Assembly: GCA_943787535.1 (NCBI GenBank)
Contig: CALSMU010000009.1
Span: 1 to 64,000, forward strand
Direction of reading: 5' to 3'
Length of the DNA stretch: 64,000 bases
DNA from: an uncultured Flavobacteriales bacterium
GTDB taxonomy: Bacteria > Bacteroidota > Bacteroidia > Flavobacteriales_D > Parvicellaceae
Under the pieces are notes generated by a model that was not told the DNA's origin, did not search any database, and saw only the letters and a list, made by a program, of their open reading frames with translations. Both the position numbers and the translations under genes were made by a program. Below, piece after piece: positions 9,451-17,914 of this stretch. Every line of letters starts with the position of its first letter. Positions within the stretch are counted from its first letter, which is position 1.

Positions 9451-9500
9451 TTGATTCATAAATTAAAAAGTTTTATATTTGATATTGTAAAAAATACAAT
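9451..9500 (+). promoter_or_regulatory. Bacteroidota promoter plus operator palindrome
   Basis: TTG at 9451-9453, a 20-bp spacer and TATATTTG at 9474-9481 match the Bacteroidota consensus exactly. The palindrome ATTGTA-AAAAA-TACAAT at 9484-9500 covers the expected transcription start, a classic repressor position, and matches the operator upstream of 4241. Confidence 0.75.
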
Positions 9501-9509
9501 AAGTGTGTT

Positions 9510-9719
9510 ATGAAAATAAAAAAGCGAACATTAAATGAATTAAGACAAACAAAAGATTGTTACTACGCATTTTCTGGCTACGAGAAAAAAAATCGAAATT
9601 CTGCAGTTGCTCAAGAATATATTAAAATAATGAAAGAAGAAGATCGGACATCTCAGATCAGTGTAGTAAACTTTATTCAATACCTGACAAAGAATAACCT
9701 CTGGATAGTCAAAGAATAA
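9510..9719 (+). CDS. Small hypothetical protein (69 aa)
   Basis: An ATG start 9 nt after the palindromic operator gives a 69-residue, Lys-rich, soluble protein without signal peptide or membrane segment. I do not recognise the family. Supporting a real gene are a consensus promoter upstream and a 6-nt gap to the following lectin gene, with which it probably forms an operon. The ELRQTKDCYYAFSGYEKKNRNS segment looks helical and charged, so a small regulator is possible, but nothing in the sequence proves this. Confidence 0.6.
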   Translation: MKIKKRTLNELRQTKDCYYAFSGYEKKNRNSAVAQEYIKIMKEEDRTSQISVVNFIQYLTKNNLWIVKE

Positions 9720-9725
9720 CTTGAT

Positions 9726-11204
9726 ATGTTTAAAATAGGTCTGGTTTTAGTTGTTTTTTCAATATCTGCTGTAGCTAATGGACAAAATAACTACCAATTA
9801 GTTGGTGATGCATTTGGTGTTAGCAACATCAATCAACTACTCTGTGGTGAATCAGATACATGCTTCACTCTAACGCAGAATTTAACCACACAAGCTGGAG
9901 CGGTTTGGGATCAAGAACCAATAGATTTATTGGAAAGTTTTGATGCTACTTTTTGTCTTTATCTTGGAGCTAATGATGCTGGTGCAGATGGATTTGCGTT
10001 TGTTTTGAGAGGACTTTCCTCGTCTAATAGCGGAGGGTCTGGAGGAGGTATTGGATATGAAGGTATTTCTGATGCATTAGCCATTGAGTTTGATACCTGG
10101 AACAATGGAACAGCTAATGATGATATAGCTGAAGACCATACCGGAATGTATCACAATAATAATTGGCTTACCCCCTTGGTTTCATCAATAAGTTTGGACC
10201 CTTCTGGAGCCAACGTTGAAGATGGTGATACGCATACTACAAGAATTGTATGGAATGCAAATACTCAAGTAATAGATATGTATTTTGATGGAACCCTGAG
10301 AATGACGGATACAATTGATTTAATCAATGAAATTTTTAATGGTGAAAATGAAGTTTTTTGGGGATTTACCGCGTCAACTGGTGGTGCATCAAACCTCCAG
10401 CAAATTTGTTTTCCATCAAGAAGTATAGATTTATTGGATGCCACCGTATGCTATCCGGACATGGCATATTTAAGCTATTACACAGAGAATATTACGAGCT
10501 ATACATGGTATACTGAAGAAGGTGACACATTATCAGATTGGAATAGTATCGATTATCCTTTTCCTTTTCCACTGGAAGATACTATTGTAGGAATAGACGA
10601 ATCGGGAAACGTTATCTTAAGTATTGACTTTAATAATAATTCTTATGCTGATACGGCAATGGTACTTGTTGTTCAAAATCCTGCTTCTCCTTTTGCTTCT
10701 GATAGTCTAAATTACTGCCCATTGAACACCTTAGTTGTTTTAGATGCGCTAAATAATGGTATGTCCTACACGTGGAATCCAATTATTTCAAACGATCAGA
10801 CAATACAAATTGATTCCTCTCAACTTGGTTGGTATAGTGTCATAATTGAAGAGCCAATAAATGGATGTCAGAATAAAGATTCAATTTATGTTTCAACTTT
10901 TTGTGAACCGATAATTGAGTTTCCCAATGTCTTTACACCTAACAATGATGGGGTAAATGATTTTTATGAACCAATTTATGTGCTACCTGCAGAATGGGTT
11001 AAAATAGAAAGTTTTGAAATATTTAATCGTTGGGGTAATTCTATATACCTTTATACTTATCAATCTGATAGCTCCCCTAAATGGGATGGCAAACTAAATG
11101 GAAAAAATATTAGTGAGGGAGTGTATTTTTACTTAGCAGCTTATTACAATATAAAGAATGAAAACCAAGAGTTAAAACAAGGTTCTTTTCATGTTTTTAG
11201 GTAA
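9726..11204 (+). CDS. L-type lectin domain protein with gliding-motility type C-terminal (T9SS type B) domain
   Basis: A 492-residue secreted protein. A signal peptide ends around residue 20 (ANGQ). Residues about 25-225 form a legume-lectin-like fold: DGFAFVLRG, the acidic AIEFDTWNNG strand with metal-binding type Asp/Asn residues, and a closing WGFTASTGG strand. Residues about 230-395 are Ig-like. The final ~95 residues (FPNVFTPNNDGVNDFY, FNRWGN, WDGKLNGK, GVYFY) are the CHU_C/type B T9SS sorting domain. It is likely a surface carbohydrate-binding protein co-expressed with the small 9510 gene, both under the shared palindromic operator. Ligand unknown. Confidence 0.88.
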   Translation: MFKIGLVLVVFSISAVANGQNNYQLVGDAFGVSNINQLLCGESDTCFTLTQNLTTQAGAVWDQEPIDLLESFDATFCLYLGANDAGADGFAFVLRGLSSSNSGGSGGGIGYEGISDALAIEFDTWNNGTANDDIAEDHTGMYHNNNWLTPLVSSISLDPSGANVEDGDTHTTRIVWNANTQVIDMYFDGTLRMTDTIDLINEIFNGENEVFWGFTASTGGASNLQQICFPSRSIDLLDATVCYPDMAYLSYYTENITSYTWYTEEGDTLSDWNSIDYPFPFPLEDTIVGIDESGNVILSIDFNNNSYADTAMVLVVQNPASPFASDSLNYCPLNTLVVLDALNNGMSYTWNPIISNDQTIQIDSSQLGWYSVIIEEPINGCQNKDSIYVSTFCEPIIEFPNVFTPNNDGVNDFYEPIYVLPAEWVKIESFEIFNRWGNSIYLYTYQSDSSPKWDGKLNGKNISEGVYFYLAAYYNIKNENQELKQGSFHVFR

Positions 11205-11237
11205 AAAATTATTTTACTAGCTAAATTATATTCTTGG

Positions 11238-11357
11238 AAAGTTCAAACCAAAAGAGTAAATTCTATTTTCTCCGCTATCCCTTTATTATCAAAGGATTTA
11301 GCAAAAATAAAAAGCGGAGAACCAGTTAATTTTAACCAATTCTCCGCTTTGGTGACC
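11238..11357 (+). repeat. Left 120-bp direct repeat (att-like) of the element
   Basis: It matches 35172-35291 over 120 bp with one mismatch seen (11291 region, AAAGG versus AATGG) and ends in the shared core GGTGACC (11351-11357). An 11-bp stem AAAGCGGAGAA / TTCTCCGCTTT (11311-11350) abuts the core. It marks the left boundary of the 24-kb accessory element. Confidence 0.85.
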
Positions 11358-11408
11358 TCAAGTGGTGACAGTTCAAACTTTTTGGAGGATTTGAAAGCGT
11401 TGGAATGA
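11238..11408 (+). pseudogene. 3' remnant of a large serine recombinase gene carrying its native C-terminus
   Basis: In the + frame this encodes KVQTKRVNSIFSAIPLLS... identical, apart from one Lys/Met change, to the C-terminal part of the recombinase at 33729-35333 up to SALVT. It then continues SSGDSSNFLEDLKALE and stops at 11408. The complete gene instead runs into the tRNA and ends QTGFKPVTARAEI. The remnant therefore shows the tail the recombinase has when not fused to the tRNA. No 5' part of the gene is present. Confidence 0.88.
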
Positions 11409-11760
11409 CCGCTTGAATAAGACAAAGAAATAACTAATCCCTCACCGCGCTGAACTCTTTGAAAATGGTTCAAATATATCTTCTAAACGCATCAGCTTCT
11501 TTGTTAGGTTAACTATAGCATCGAGGATTCAGATAATTTTTAATCCATTTAAGATTCGCCAAGGAATATTAAATAGTATTTTACAATGTGTATGAAACTA
11601 CACAAACCTGTATGAAATATAGAGAAAATCTATAAATAACTTACTTCAATAGTTATATATATATTGTTTTATATAATTTTATGTATAATAATATTGTGTT
11701 ATAATTAGGATTTGTTAAATATAATTACTATATTTGTGTCAAATTAATAATAAGTATGAA
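11409..11760. other. AT-rich non-coding left end of the element
   Basis: No convincing gene. The stretch becomes extremely AT-rich at 11640-11735 (runs of TATATATA and similar). It includes GTGTA-TGAAAC-TACAC, a short inverted repeat near 11587. A TATATTTG -7 element at 11729-11736 with a weak -33 (TTA) probably drives the next gene. Confidence 0.5.
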
Positions 11761-12006
11761 ATGAAAGAGCAAAATGATCAGAAATTATCCATCCGCAGAA
11801 AGCGATTTAAAGAGTATGGAGCGCGTAAGGTAACAAACATGTTGAATTCATTAGATAGCTTACGAAGTTTCGCTCAGAAAACAAATTATGATGCCAAACC
11901 GGATGAACTGAATCAGATTATCCAGGCGCTGAGAAAAAAGATTGATGAGATTGAAAAAGTCTTTAAAAATGACAAAGATGAAAAAAATGATTTTACGTTC
12001 AAGTAG
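11761..12006 (+). CDS. Small hypothetical protein with C-terminal coiled coil
   Basis: From ATG 11761 the product has 81 residues and is basic at the N-terminus (KLSIRRKRFKEYGARKV) and helical afterwards, with a probable coiled coil at LNQIIQALRKKIDEIEKVF. There is no signal peptide. A TTG at 11734 would extend it by nine residues, but that codon overlaps the likely -7 promoter element TATATTTG, so ATG 11761 is preferred. The charged, short, helical layout at the left end of an integrative element would suit a small DNA-binding or accessory factor; function unknown. Confidence 0.55.
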   Translation: MKEQNDQKLSIRRKRFKEYGARKVTNMLNSLDSLRSFAQKTNYDAKPDELNQIIQALRKKIDEIEKVFKNDKDEKNDFTFK

Positions 12007-12178
12007 GAACCTCTGTGATTGTTAATTTGATGAGTTTGTAAGACTAGTCTTTCTTTGGGAAGTCGAATAACACTGCTAAATAATCTCGGTTTACATTAAT
12101 AACTGGCAAATCATAAAATGACTTGCATGGGATAGATATGCTCAAGAAAACACGTGACACAAATATAAAACAACTGAA

Positions 12179-12646
12179 ATGAAAAGAAATAAAAGGATAG
12201 AACTGAACATGAAAAAAAATAAAAACCTGCAATCCATGCAGAGCTTAATTTATTGTGCAATCCTATTTGAGGATATGGATACAGTAAAGAAATTACTACA
12301 TCCTCAAGGGGACTTTTTGGGAATGAGTAAATACAGGTTTTTATACTTCTTACAAAATGAATTCAACAAAAAAGTAAGTGAATTCGTTTCCGGAGACTCC
12401 AAGCTTTTCACGGTCCTTATAGATATTGGTAAATATGCAGGTAAACAATGCTATATTTTGAATAGAGGATCTCCGGGTCAGTCAAAACCTCCTGCATATG
12501 TTTTTTTACCCTACGAACACGACCTAAAAAGAGTCGGGAGGATTGTACAGACCAATAATTACAGAAACGAGAAAGCCTTTACTCTAAATGCAAGTATGTT
12601 CAGAAAGGACAAGAGTAATGACTTTAATTTAATATTTAAAAACTAA
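12179..12646 (+). CDS. Hypothetical protein (155 aa)
   Basis: A soluble basic protein of unrecognised family, with Met codons at residues 1 and 11 as possible starts. The middle (FLGMSKYRFLYFLQNEF, FTVLIDIGKYAGKQCYIL) looks like a compact alpha/beta domain. The gene lies 5 nt upstream of the nuclease-fold gene at 12652 and is probably the first gene of an operon running to 15025 or 17761. It could be a partner or antidote for that protein, but only position supports the idea. Confidence 0.6.
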   Translation: MKRNKRIELNMKKNKNLQSMQSLIYCAILFEDMDTVKKLLHPQGDFLGMSKYRFLYFLQNEFNKKVSEFVSGDSKLFTVLIDIGKYAGKQCYILNRGSPGQSKPPAYVFLPYEHDLKRVGRIVQTNNYRNEKAFTLNASMFRKDKSNDFNLIFKN

Positions 12647-12651
12647 AAATT

Positions 12652-13518
12652 ATGAAAAAGCAAAAAGCAGTTGAAACATTTTCGTCCAATACTAACATTG
12701 GAGGAAGCCCAAAATCTTTGTCTACTAGAGCAAGAGATTATTACATTAACACGCACCTGTCAGGGCTAACGTCCGTAAACGTTAATGAAGAAAATAAGTT
12801 GGAAAGAAACCAGATCATGGAGACGTCGAAACCTCATGCAGACATTGTGTATAAAGATACTCATGGAGTGATAAAATACATCGAAATCAAGGCTACTGAA
12901 GCACAAGGTAAGTGTTTTGGGGCATGTACATTATCGGAGGTCTTGAAGGCACTTGAGCACCCGAAAAACTACATATTTCAACTTATAGTTACAAATAAAA
13001 GTGCGGCGGGATTCAGACTTGGGCCTGCATACGATATACATGAATTAATTGATTTGAAAATACTTTCAATACCACCCATAAAATTATACTTCAATTTAAG
13101 TGTAATTAATAAAGTTACCAGGGCGGTTAGTAGAAGAGCTGACACCTTAATAGCGACCGTCAGAAATATTTTAGGATACGATAAATTCAGAAACGATCAT
13201 ATAATCAATGAGAACAACGATCAAATGATCAATGAAAACAACTGGTTCCCGCTACTCACCATGTTTGAGTACGGCAACCTTGATCTTGAAATGGAGGCAC
13301 CACTTTTCCAGTATTTGATAGATACTGGAAAAGTGTGGAACCTTCAGGGACATCATGGAAATCATGCTGTAGAGCTGATACAGGATGGCATCTGCATTTT
13401 TGGAGAGAAACCTTTCAAAAGTGCCTACGGTGGTGTTTATCCATCTAGATACGAACTCCCTCAGGGTGTGGCCGGAACCATCGAATACCAAAAAGAAATG
13501 AGAAACATTGAAGGATAA
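12652..13518 (+). CDS. PD-(D/E)xK nuclease-fold-like protein with C-terminal small domain
   Basis: A 288-residue protein. Residues 60-120 carry a D...ExK pattern: Asp64 (HADIVY), Glu78 and Lys80 (YIEIKAT). The pattern is followed by an alpha/beta stretch ending in YIFQLIVTN, the layout of DUF3883/restriction-endonuclease-like domains. A distinct C-terminal part (LQGHHGNHAVELIQDGICIF, then PSRYELPQG and IEYQK) resembles a small module that I have seen in phage and mobile-element proteins. The nuclease assignment is inferred from the motif. The gene overlaps the next by 11 nt, so it belongs to a co-translated set in the element. Confidence 0.6.
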   Translation: MKKQKAVETFSSNTNIGGSPKSLSTRARDYYINTHLSGLTSVNVNEENKLERNQIMETSKPHADIVYKDTHGVIKYIEIKATEAQGKCFGACTLSEVLKALEHPKNYIFQLIVTNKSAAGFRLGPAYDIHELIDLKILSIPPIKLYFNLSVINKVTRAVSRRADTLIATVRNILGYDKFRNDHIINENNDQMINENNWFPLLTMFEYGNLDLEMEAPLFQYLIDTGKVWNLQGHHGNHAVELIQDGICIFGEKPFKSAYGGVYPSRYELPQGVAGTIEYQKEMRNIEG

Positions 13519-14050
13519 GTTTAAAATATCATTTTCTGAAAAAGGTCTTCAATATCCATCACTAAAAAAGGTGTTAACGAAAGATTCTATAGATCTAATT
13601 CAAAAAATTATCGGACACGATTTTGATCTTAATTTCGACCTCAGGTATAGAGAAATTTTACCCGGTAAACTCTACGATATTGACAAAGAGAAGAAATATC
13701 GTGACATCTGGAAAAACACCATGAAGCAACATGACATGAACGAAAAAAGAGCCGCGCTGAAGGAGTATGTCTTTTACAAAAAATTTGGCACCACTCCCGA
13801 GAAGTTCAATTACATAGACGATATCCTTTTCTCCAGGGTGTTAATCAAACCAGATACGATCTTCGGACTGTCGAGGACAAAACTGAAGTGGTGGAATCAT
13901 TTTATTATCAATACAGGAGTTACCGTCAAACCTTTGGGTTATGCGATAATCGATATCAACAAAAAGGTATTAGGAACGGAAATTCAGAGAATAAACGAGC
14001 CTCAAATGGGGTTCGCAAACAAAATTATTTTAATTCTAAATCATGAATAA
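13508..14050 (+). CDS. Hypothetical protein (180 aa), TTG start
   Basis: No family recognised. The start is a TTG at 13508 inside the end of the upstream gene; there is no upstream ATG in frame. The protein is basic and soluble, with a helical middle (KKYRDIWKNTMKQHDMNEKRAALKEY is helix-rich) and a beta-rich end (PLGYAIIDINKKVLGTEI). It overlaps the 14043 gene by 8 nt. Overlaps on both sides make it a genuine member of the cargo operon, although the function remains open. Confidence 0.6.
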   Translation: MKDKFKISFSEKGLQYPSLKKVLTKDSIDLIQKIIGHDFDLNFDLRYREILPGKLYDIDKEKKYRDIWKNTMKQHDMNEKRAALKEYVFYKKFGTTPEKFNYIDDILFSRVLIKPDTIFGLSRTKLKWWNHFIINTGVTVKPLGYAIIDINKKVLGTEIQRINEPQMGFANKIILILNHE

Positions 14051-14660
14051 ATTAAAAAATATCATACGTACCAAACGAAATTCACTAGGTCTTCGACCAG
14101 CCGTTTTATGGTACCCCTCCTCGTATAACGATGTCCGACCTTTGTTTAAAAACGCATTTAATAGTAATCAACATATGCAAGTAACCACATACATTTTGAA
14201 CGATACATATTCTACTCCATTTAGTGAACCTCTTGTGACCCATAACGCAGTAATCCATTTCGAGCTGAACACAATCATTTCTCTTGAACACCATCACAAC
14301 AACATTCCAATTATGTGTTATACTGCAAAAAGAACTTTCCAGGGAAATACAACATGTAAAAAATTCCTTTTTATCAATGCCTCTAATGAAGCTGTTAAAC
14401 AGCTTCTGACGGAATGCAAGATACCTATCTACTGCATACATAGCAGATTTTGTGTCGGAACCAGCTGGCAATCCGACATTGAAGAATTTGAACGAGTTAT
14501 TAAACAATTGAAAGTTCAATTTATATCAACAGATAAAGAATATGTCTCCTTTTCTGCTCCAGTAATTTCTAGACTGCAAAACTGCAGTATTACTTCTACA
14601 ATCTATGAAAACAAACACATAAACATTGACTCTAGAAACATCCTAACTCATAAAATATGA
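14043..14660 (+). CDS. Hypothetical protein (205 aa)
   Basis: An unrecognised soluble protein that starts with a basic segment (MNKLKNIIRTKRNSLG) and holds several His and Cys residues (LEHHHNN, CKIPIYCIHSRFC). No conserved catalytic pattern is certain. It sits between the 13508 gene and the receiver-like cREC gene with overlaps of 8 and 4 nt, so translation of the three is likely coupled and they may act together. Confidence 0.6.
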   Translation: MNKLKNIIRTKRNSLGLRPAVLWYPSSYNDVRPLFKNAFNSNQHMQVTTYILNDTYSTPFSEPLVTHNAVIHFELNTIISLEHHHNNIPIMCYTAKRTFQGNTTCKKFLFINASNEAVKQLLTECKIPIYCIHSRFCVGTSWQSDIEEFERVIKQLKVQFISTDKEYVSFSAPVISRLQNCSITSTIYENKHINIDSRNILTHKI

Positions 14661-15025
14661 AAAAATATAATTTATTCTTAGACGATATCCGTTCCCCATA
14701 TTCTGTATTCTTCAAGACGCTCATCCCTCTTTACGAGCATAATTCTGATTGGATAATAGTTAAAGATTATTCTGAATTTGTATCATACATTGAAAAACAC
14801 GGCATTCCGACCGTTATAAGCTTAGACCATGATCTAAGTCAAAATCACTATCTGCCTCATAATCAAGAAGATATAGACTACTCCTCTATGGAGACTCCCT
14901 CAGGATGGCACTGTTTAAAATGGCTGATTGAACATTGTAAAAACAACAATACCACCCTACCGCAAATCCTTTTTCATACGCAAAACAAGCAGGGAGAGCA
15001 AAACATGAGAGCCTTAATCATTTGA
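14657..15025 (+). CDS. Cyclic-phosphate processing receiver-like (cREC) domain protein
   Basis: A single 122-residue domain with a receiver-like start FLDDIR (Asp9-Asp10), the central SLDHDL (Asp57-His58-Asp59) and the terminal HTQN (His107...Asn110) followed by GEQNM. This is the pattern of the cREC family, predicted to process cyclic phosphate ends of RNA or nucleotides and often found in RNA-repair or conflict loci. It is not a phosphorelay receiver, because the extra His and Asn positions replace the usual signalling face. Its ATG overlaps the upstream stop by 4 nt. The link to the nuclease-fold protein three genes upstream suggests RNA or DNA damage biology, by inference. Confidence 0.75.
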   Translation: MKKYNLFLDDIRSPYSVFFKTLIPLYEHNSDWIIVKDYSEFVSYIEKHGIPTVISLDHDLSQNHYLPHNQEDIDYSSMETPSGWHCLKWLIEHCKNNNTTLPQILFHTQNKQGEQNMRALII

Positions 15026-15055
15026 ATAAATAGATAATAAACCATACATTTAATT

Positions 15056-15655
15056 ATGAATTACAATCAATTTTTACGTTCCGCCGGATTAACCAACCTA
15101 GACCTGAGCTCCGACAAAACAAATGTGGGAGAAAATGCTTATGGAATACCATTTGAGCAGGTCAACGATTTGCATGTAAGCTGTATACGAGCATCAGACC
15201 CAAATAATGTAATCGCACAGATAGAAGCGCTGACCAACAAGGGAACAGATCTGAATCAATTCGTTAATGAGTTTGGTTTCAACCTGCTGTATTTCGTTCG
15301 CAACAGAGCTGTTCTGAATGCGCTTATAGGCGCAGGCGTCAATCCCGACCACAGAAGCAACGGTCAGGACCATGCGTTCGCAGATCATGCAACGCCCGCA
15401 TGCACAGCCTTCCATTACGCTTGCTACTATTTCTTTATTGAGGCGATTAAGTTATTTGTAGAGCATGTAACCGACATCAATGTGCTGGACGAGGATGGTT
15501 TCTCTCCAATAGCCTATGCCGAACAGACTTACTCTGATCAAGCACATGATAAAAAAATCGGAGTACGGTATTGTGGGGACGAAAAGCTGAAGGCAATGGA
15601 ACAGTGGATTGCCTGGATCGAGGACCGGGGAGGTAAAATAATTAAAACAGTATAA
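15056..15655 (+). CDS. Ankyrin-repeat protein
   Basis: A 199-residue cytosolic protein. Residues about 50-165 carry ankyrin-like units: GTDLNQFVNEFGFNLLYFV, NALIGAGVNPDHRS, then TAFHYACYYFFIEAIKLFVEH and DINVLDEDGFSPIAYA. Ankyrin repeats mediate protein binding. Base composition is visibly richer in G+C than in the LRR array downstream, suggesting a separate origin of the cargo. It lies 30 nt after the cREC gene and 3 nt before the DUF4116-like gene. Confidence 0.8.
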   Translation: MNYNQFLRSAGLTNLDLSSDKTNVGENAYGIPFEQVNDLHVSCIRASDPNNVIAQIEALTNKGTDLNQFVNEFGFNLLYFVRNRAVLNALIGAGVNPDHRSNGQDHAFADHATPACTAFHYACYYFFIEAIKLFVEHVTDINVLDEDGFSPIAYAEQTYSDQAHDKKIGVRYCGDEKLKAMEQWIAWIEDRGGKIIKTV

Positions 15656-15658
15656 ATT

Positions 15659-17761
15659 ATGGGATGGGGATGTGCAGCAGGAGTCAGCGTTAAAATAAAT
15701 GATCAGTATTTAAATGATATGCTTTTAAAGGATGAGGCCATCAGTCAAATATTTGAAGAATCATTGGATTTTTTGCGAAAAAATGAAGTAATCATTCCAA
15801 AAGACATAGGCGAACCATTGTTTTTTAAAACATTGGCCTATTACGCTCAATTTACTGGATATCAATTGACCTATAATACAATTCGAGAATATATCGTGGA
15901 TGAATATTGCCTTATCTCAAGTCCATTTGAAGCTTTTGAGTTTATGGTAAGCATTGCTTATCTGAGTACAAAATTTCCGGATTCAGAGGTCCTTGCCGGA
16001 ATTGGAGATGCAGGTATTTTCTGGCTGGATTTGAAATTTAAAAATGGCAGTCTATTGGAAACAGAAACGATGTTGGAATATCATATCAATGATATAGAGG
16101 ATGTGGATGCTTTTATTTGTACACGAAAAGAGATCGAAGATTTTTTCAGCACTTCAATTATGTTGCGTCTGGAATGCGATAAATACTGGGAGATAAAAAA
16201 GATAGGAAATAAATTGCGAGGTGGGAATGCCGGTAAGGATATTCTCTCAGTAGGTATGGCTTATTGCGGTAAAATGTATAAGGAGACCAAATATCATGAA
16301 ATGAGCTTGGAAGAACAAGAGATGGCTGAGGAATTCGAAGATGAATTATGGGACCATATTTTAAAAGCATTGAAAGAATCAGATAACCTAAATTCTGATA
16401 AAGAATTCTTATTGGAGTTGGTCAAGCACATTCAAAAATCGTATATCCAGTTTGTAAGTTTTGGTTCAGATTGTATTGATTTCATTTCAGAAATAATAAA
16501 AAATATTTCAAAGGAACTTCGAGAGGACAAAAAATTCATGAAAGAGATGCTCAAAATTGATGGTTGGGAAGTTTTTTGTTATGCGGGAGAGTTGAGATTC
16601 GATAGAGATTTTCTCCTTGAATCTATAGCATATTGTAGGAAAATGTATGAAGAGGTTAAAAAGGATGAAATGGGAAGTCTCACATTAGCAAACCCCGAGG
16701 TATTCGGACGTGTATTATGGGGCCATATTTTAAAAGCATTGAGAAAATCAGATGACCTGAAATCTGATAAAGAATTTTTATTGGAGTTATTTAAGCACAT
16801 TCAAAAACTATATAATGTTAGTTGTGACATAAGCGATTATTTGACCTTGGAAATATTCTGCTTCGTTGATTTCAGTTCAGAAATAGTAGAAAATATTTCA
16901 CAGGAACTTCGAGAGGATAAACAGTTCATGAAAGAGGTAATCAAAATTAATGGTCCTACTAAGTTAACGTCAACCCTCCTATTTGAATCATTTTTTTCTG
17001 TTTACGGTGGAGAGTTGAGCTTCGATAGAAATATCCTCCTGGAATCCATGGCGTATTCCAGGAAAATGTATGAAGAGATTGAAAAGAGTGAAATAATATA
17101 TTCTGAAAAGGATTTGTTATGGAAATGGGAGAATAGTTTCGAAGTTCAATTATGGAGCCATATTTTAAAAGCATTAAAGGAATCAGATGACCTAAGTTCT
17201 GATAAAGAATTTGTATTGGAACTGGTCAATCACATTCAAAAAATACGCTCTATATCAGATTATTATGATGCAGATCGTGATGATGGTTGCCGTTACCAAA
17301 TATTAAAAAATATCTCACAGGAACTTCAAGAGGACAAACAGTTCATGAAAGAAGTTATCAAACTTGATGGTTTTCAAGCATTTAATTTATTTGGAGTGTT
17401 TGAATTCGATAAAGATTTTCTCATGGAATCTATGGCATATTGCAGGAAAATGCAGGAAGAGTTTGAAAAGGGTGAAATGGGACCTTACTTTCAAGCGGAC
17501 CACCGGTTGGATAGTTTCGGAGATGCATTATGGGGCCATATTGAATATGTTTTAGAAGAATCAGATGACCTGAGATCTGATAAAGAATTTGTATTGGAAG
17601 TATTACAAATGAACTTAATAGGAATCCTACCCTATGGCAATGATTATAAAAGAATGGCAGGTGACAACAACCTTTTCAATTATTTATCAGAGGATTTACA
17701 AAATGACCCAGAATTAATAGCACTGGCCTCATCTTTATTAGCTAAAAAAACTAAAAAATGA
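15659..17761 (+). CDS. DUF4116-like repeat protein (700 aa)
   Basis: Residues 1-190 form a unique N-terminal domain (starting MGWGCAAGVSVKIND). From about residue 195 to the end there are four super-repeats of roughly 130 residues, each with a YCRKMYEE helix, a LWxHILKALxxSDDLxSDKEFxLEL segment and an ELREDKxFMKE segment. The DKEF(L)LE...LxxDKxFM spacing resembles DUF4116 repeats. The C-terminal cap (LQNDPELIALA...KKTKK) is nearly the same as that of the 27292 protein. There is no signal peptide. The stop codon overlaps the ATG of a 19-codon scar ORF. The protein shares its tail type, but not its head, with the shuffled family downstream. Confidence 0.7.
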   Translation: MGWGCAAGVSVKINDQYLNDMLLKDEAISQIFEESLDFLRKNEVIIPKDIGEPLFFKTLAYYAQFTGYQLTYNTIREYIVDEYCLISSPFEAFEFMVSIAYLSTKFPDSEVLAGIGDAGIFWLDLKFKNGSLLETETMLEYHINDIEDVDAFICTRKEIEDFFSTSIMLRLECDKYWEIKKIGNKLRGGNAGKDILSVGMAYCGKMYKETKYHEMSLEEQEMAEEFEDELWDHILKALKESDNLNSDKEFLLELVKHIQKSYIQFVSFGSDCIDFISEIIKNISKELREDKKFMKEMLKIDGWEVFCYAGELRFDRDFLLESIAYCRKMYEEVKKDEMGSLTLANPEVFGRVLWGHILKALRKSDDLKSDKEFLLELFKHIQKLYNVSCDISDYLTLEIFCFVDFSSEIVENISQELREDKQFMKEVIKINGPTKLTSTLLFESFFSVYGGELSFDRNILLESMAYSRKMYEEIEKSEIIYSEKDLLWKWENSFEVQLWSHILKALKESDDLSSDKEFVLELVNHIQKIRSISDYYDADRDDGCRYQILKNISQELQEDKQFMKEVIKLDGFQAFNLFGVFEFDKDFLMESMAYCRKMQEEFEKGEMGPYFQADHRLDSFGDALWGHIEYVLEESDDLRSDKEFVLEVLQMNLIGILPYGNDYKRMAGDNNLFNYLSEDLQNDPELIALASSLLAKKTKK

Positions 17762-17817
17762 CAGAACAAGAACAAAAACAACAGATCCAAGCTCAGTTTC
17801 CTTTTGCGAAGGTTTAA
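17758..17817 (+). pseudogene. Scar ORF: family start fused to family end (19 aa)
   Basis: It encodes MTEQEQKQQIQAQFPFAKV. The first six residues are the standard start of the shuffled family (MTEQEQ), and the rest is the standard end (SEQKQQIKAQFPFAKV). It looks like a deletion between the similar GAACAAGAACAA stretches at the start and end of one family gene. The ATG overlaps the preceding stop. Confidence 0.7.
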
Positions 17818-17914
17818 CAATGAATGAATAAAATGAAAGAGGCTGGGTTTAAACCGCTATAAAAAAAAAATGAAACCTTGTGGGTAACGATTTAGATACA
17901 AGCATAGTTTCATG

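Noticed and set aside
11357-11400. A second tRNA fragment at the left junction (GTTCAAAC resembles a T-loop)
   Set aside because: No acceptor or T-stem pairing can be drawn, and the bases are explained as codons for the natural recombinase tail.
11243-11473. 76-codon minus-strand ORF over the left att-like repeat
   Set aside because: It is the reverse of the recombinase 3' remnant plus flanking DNA; the + frame is the one that matches a known protein.
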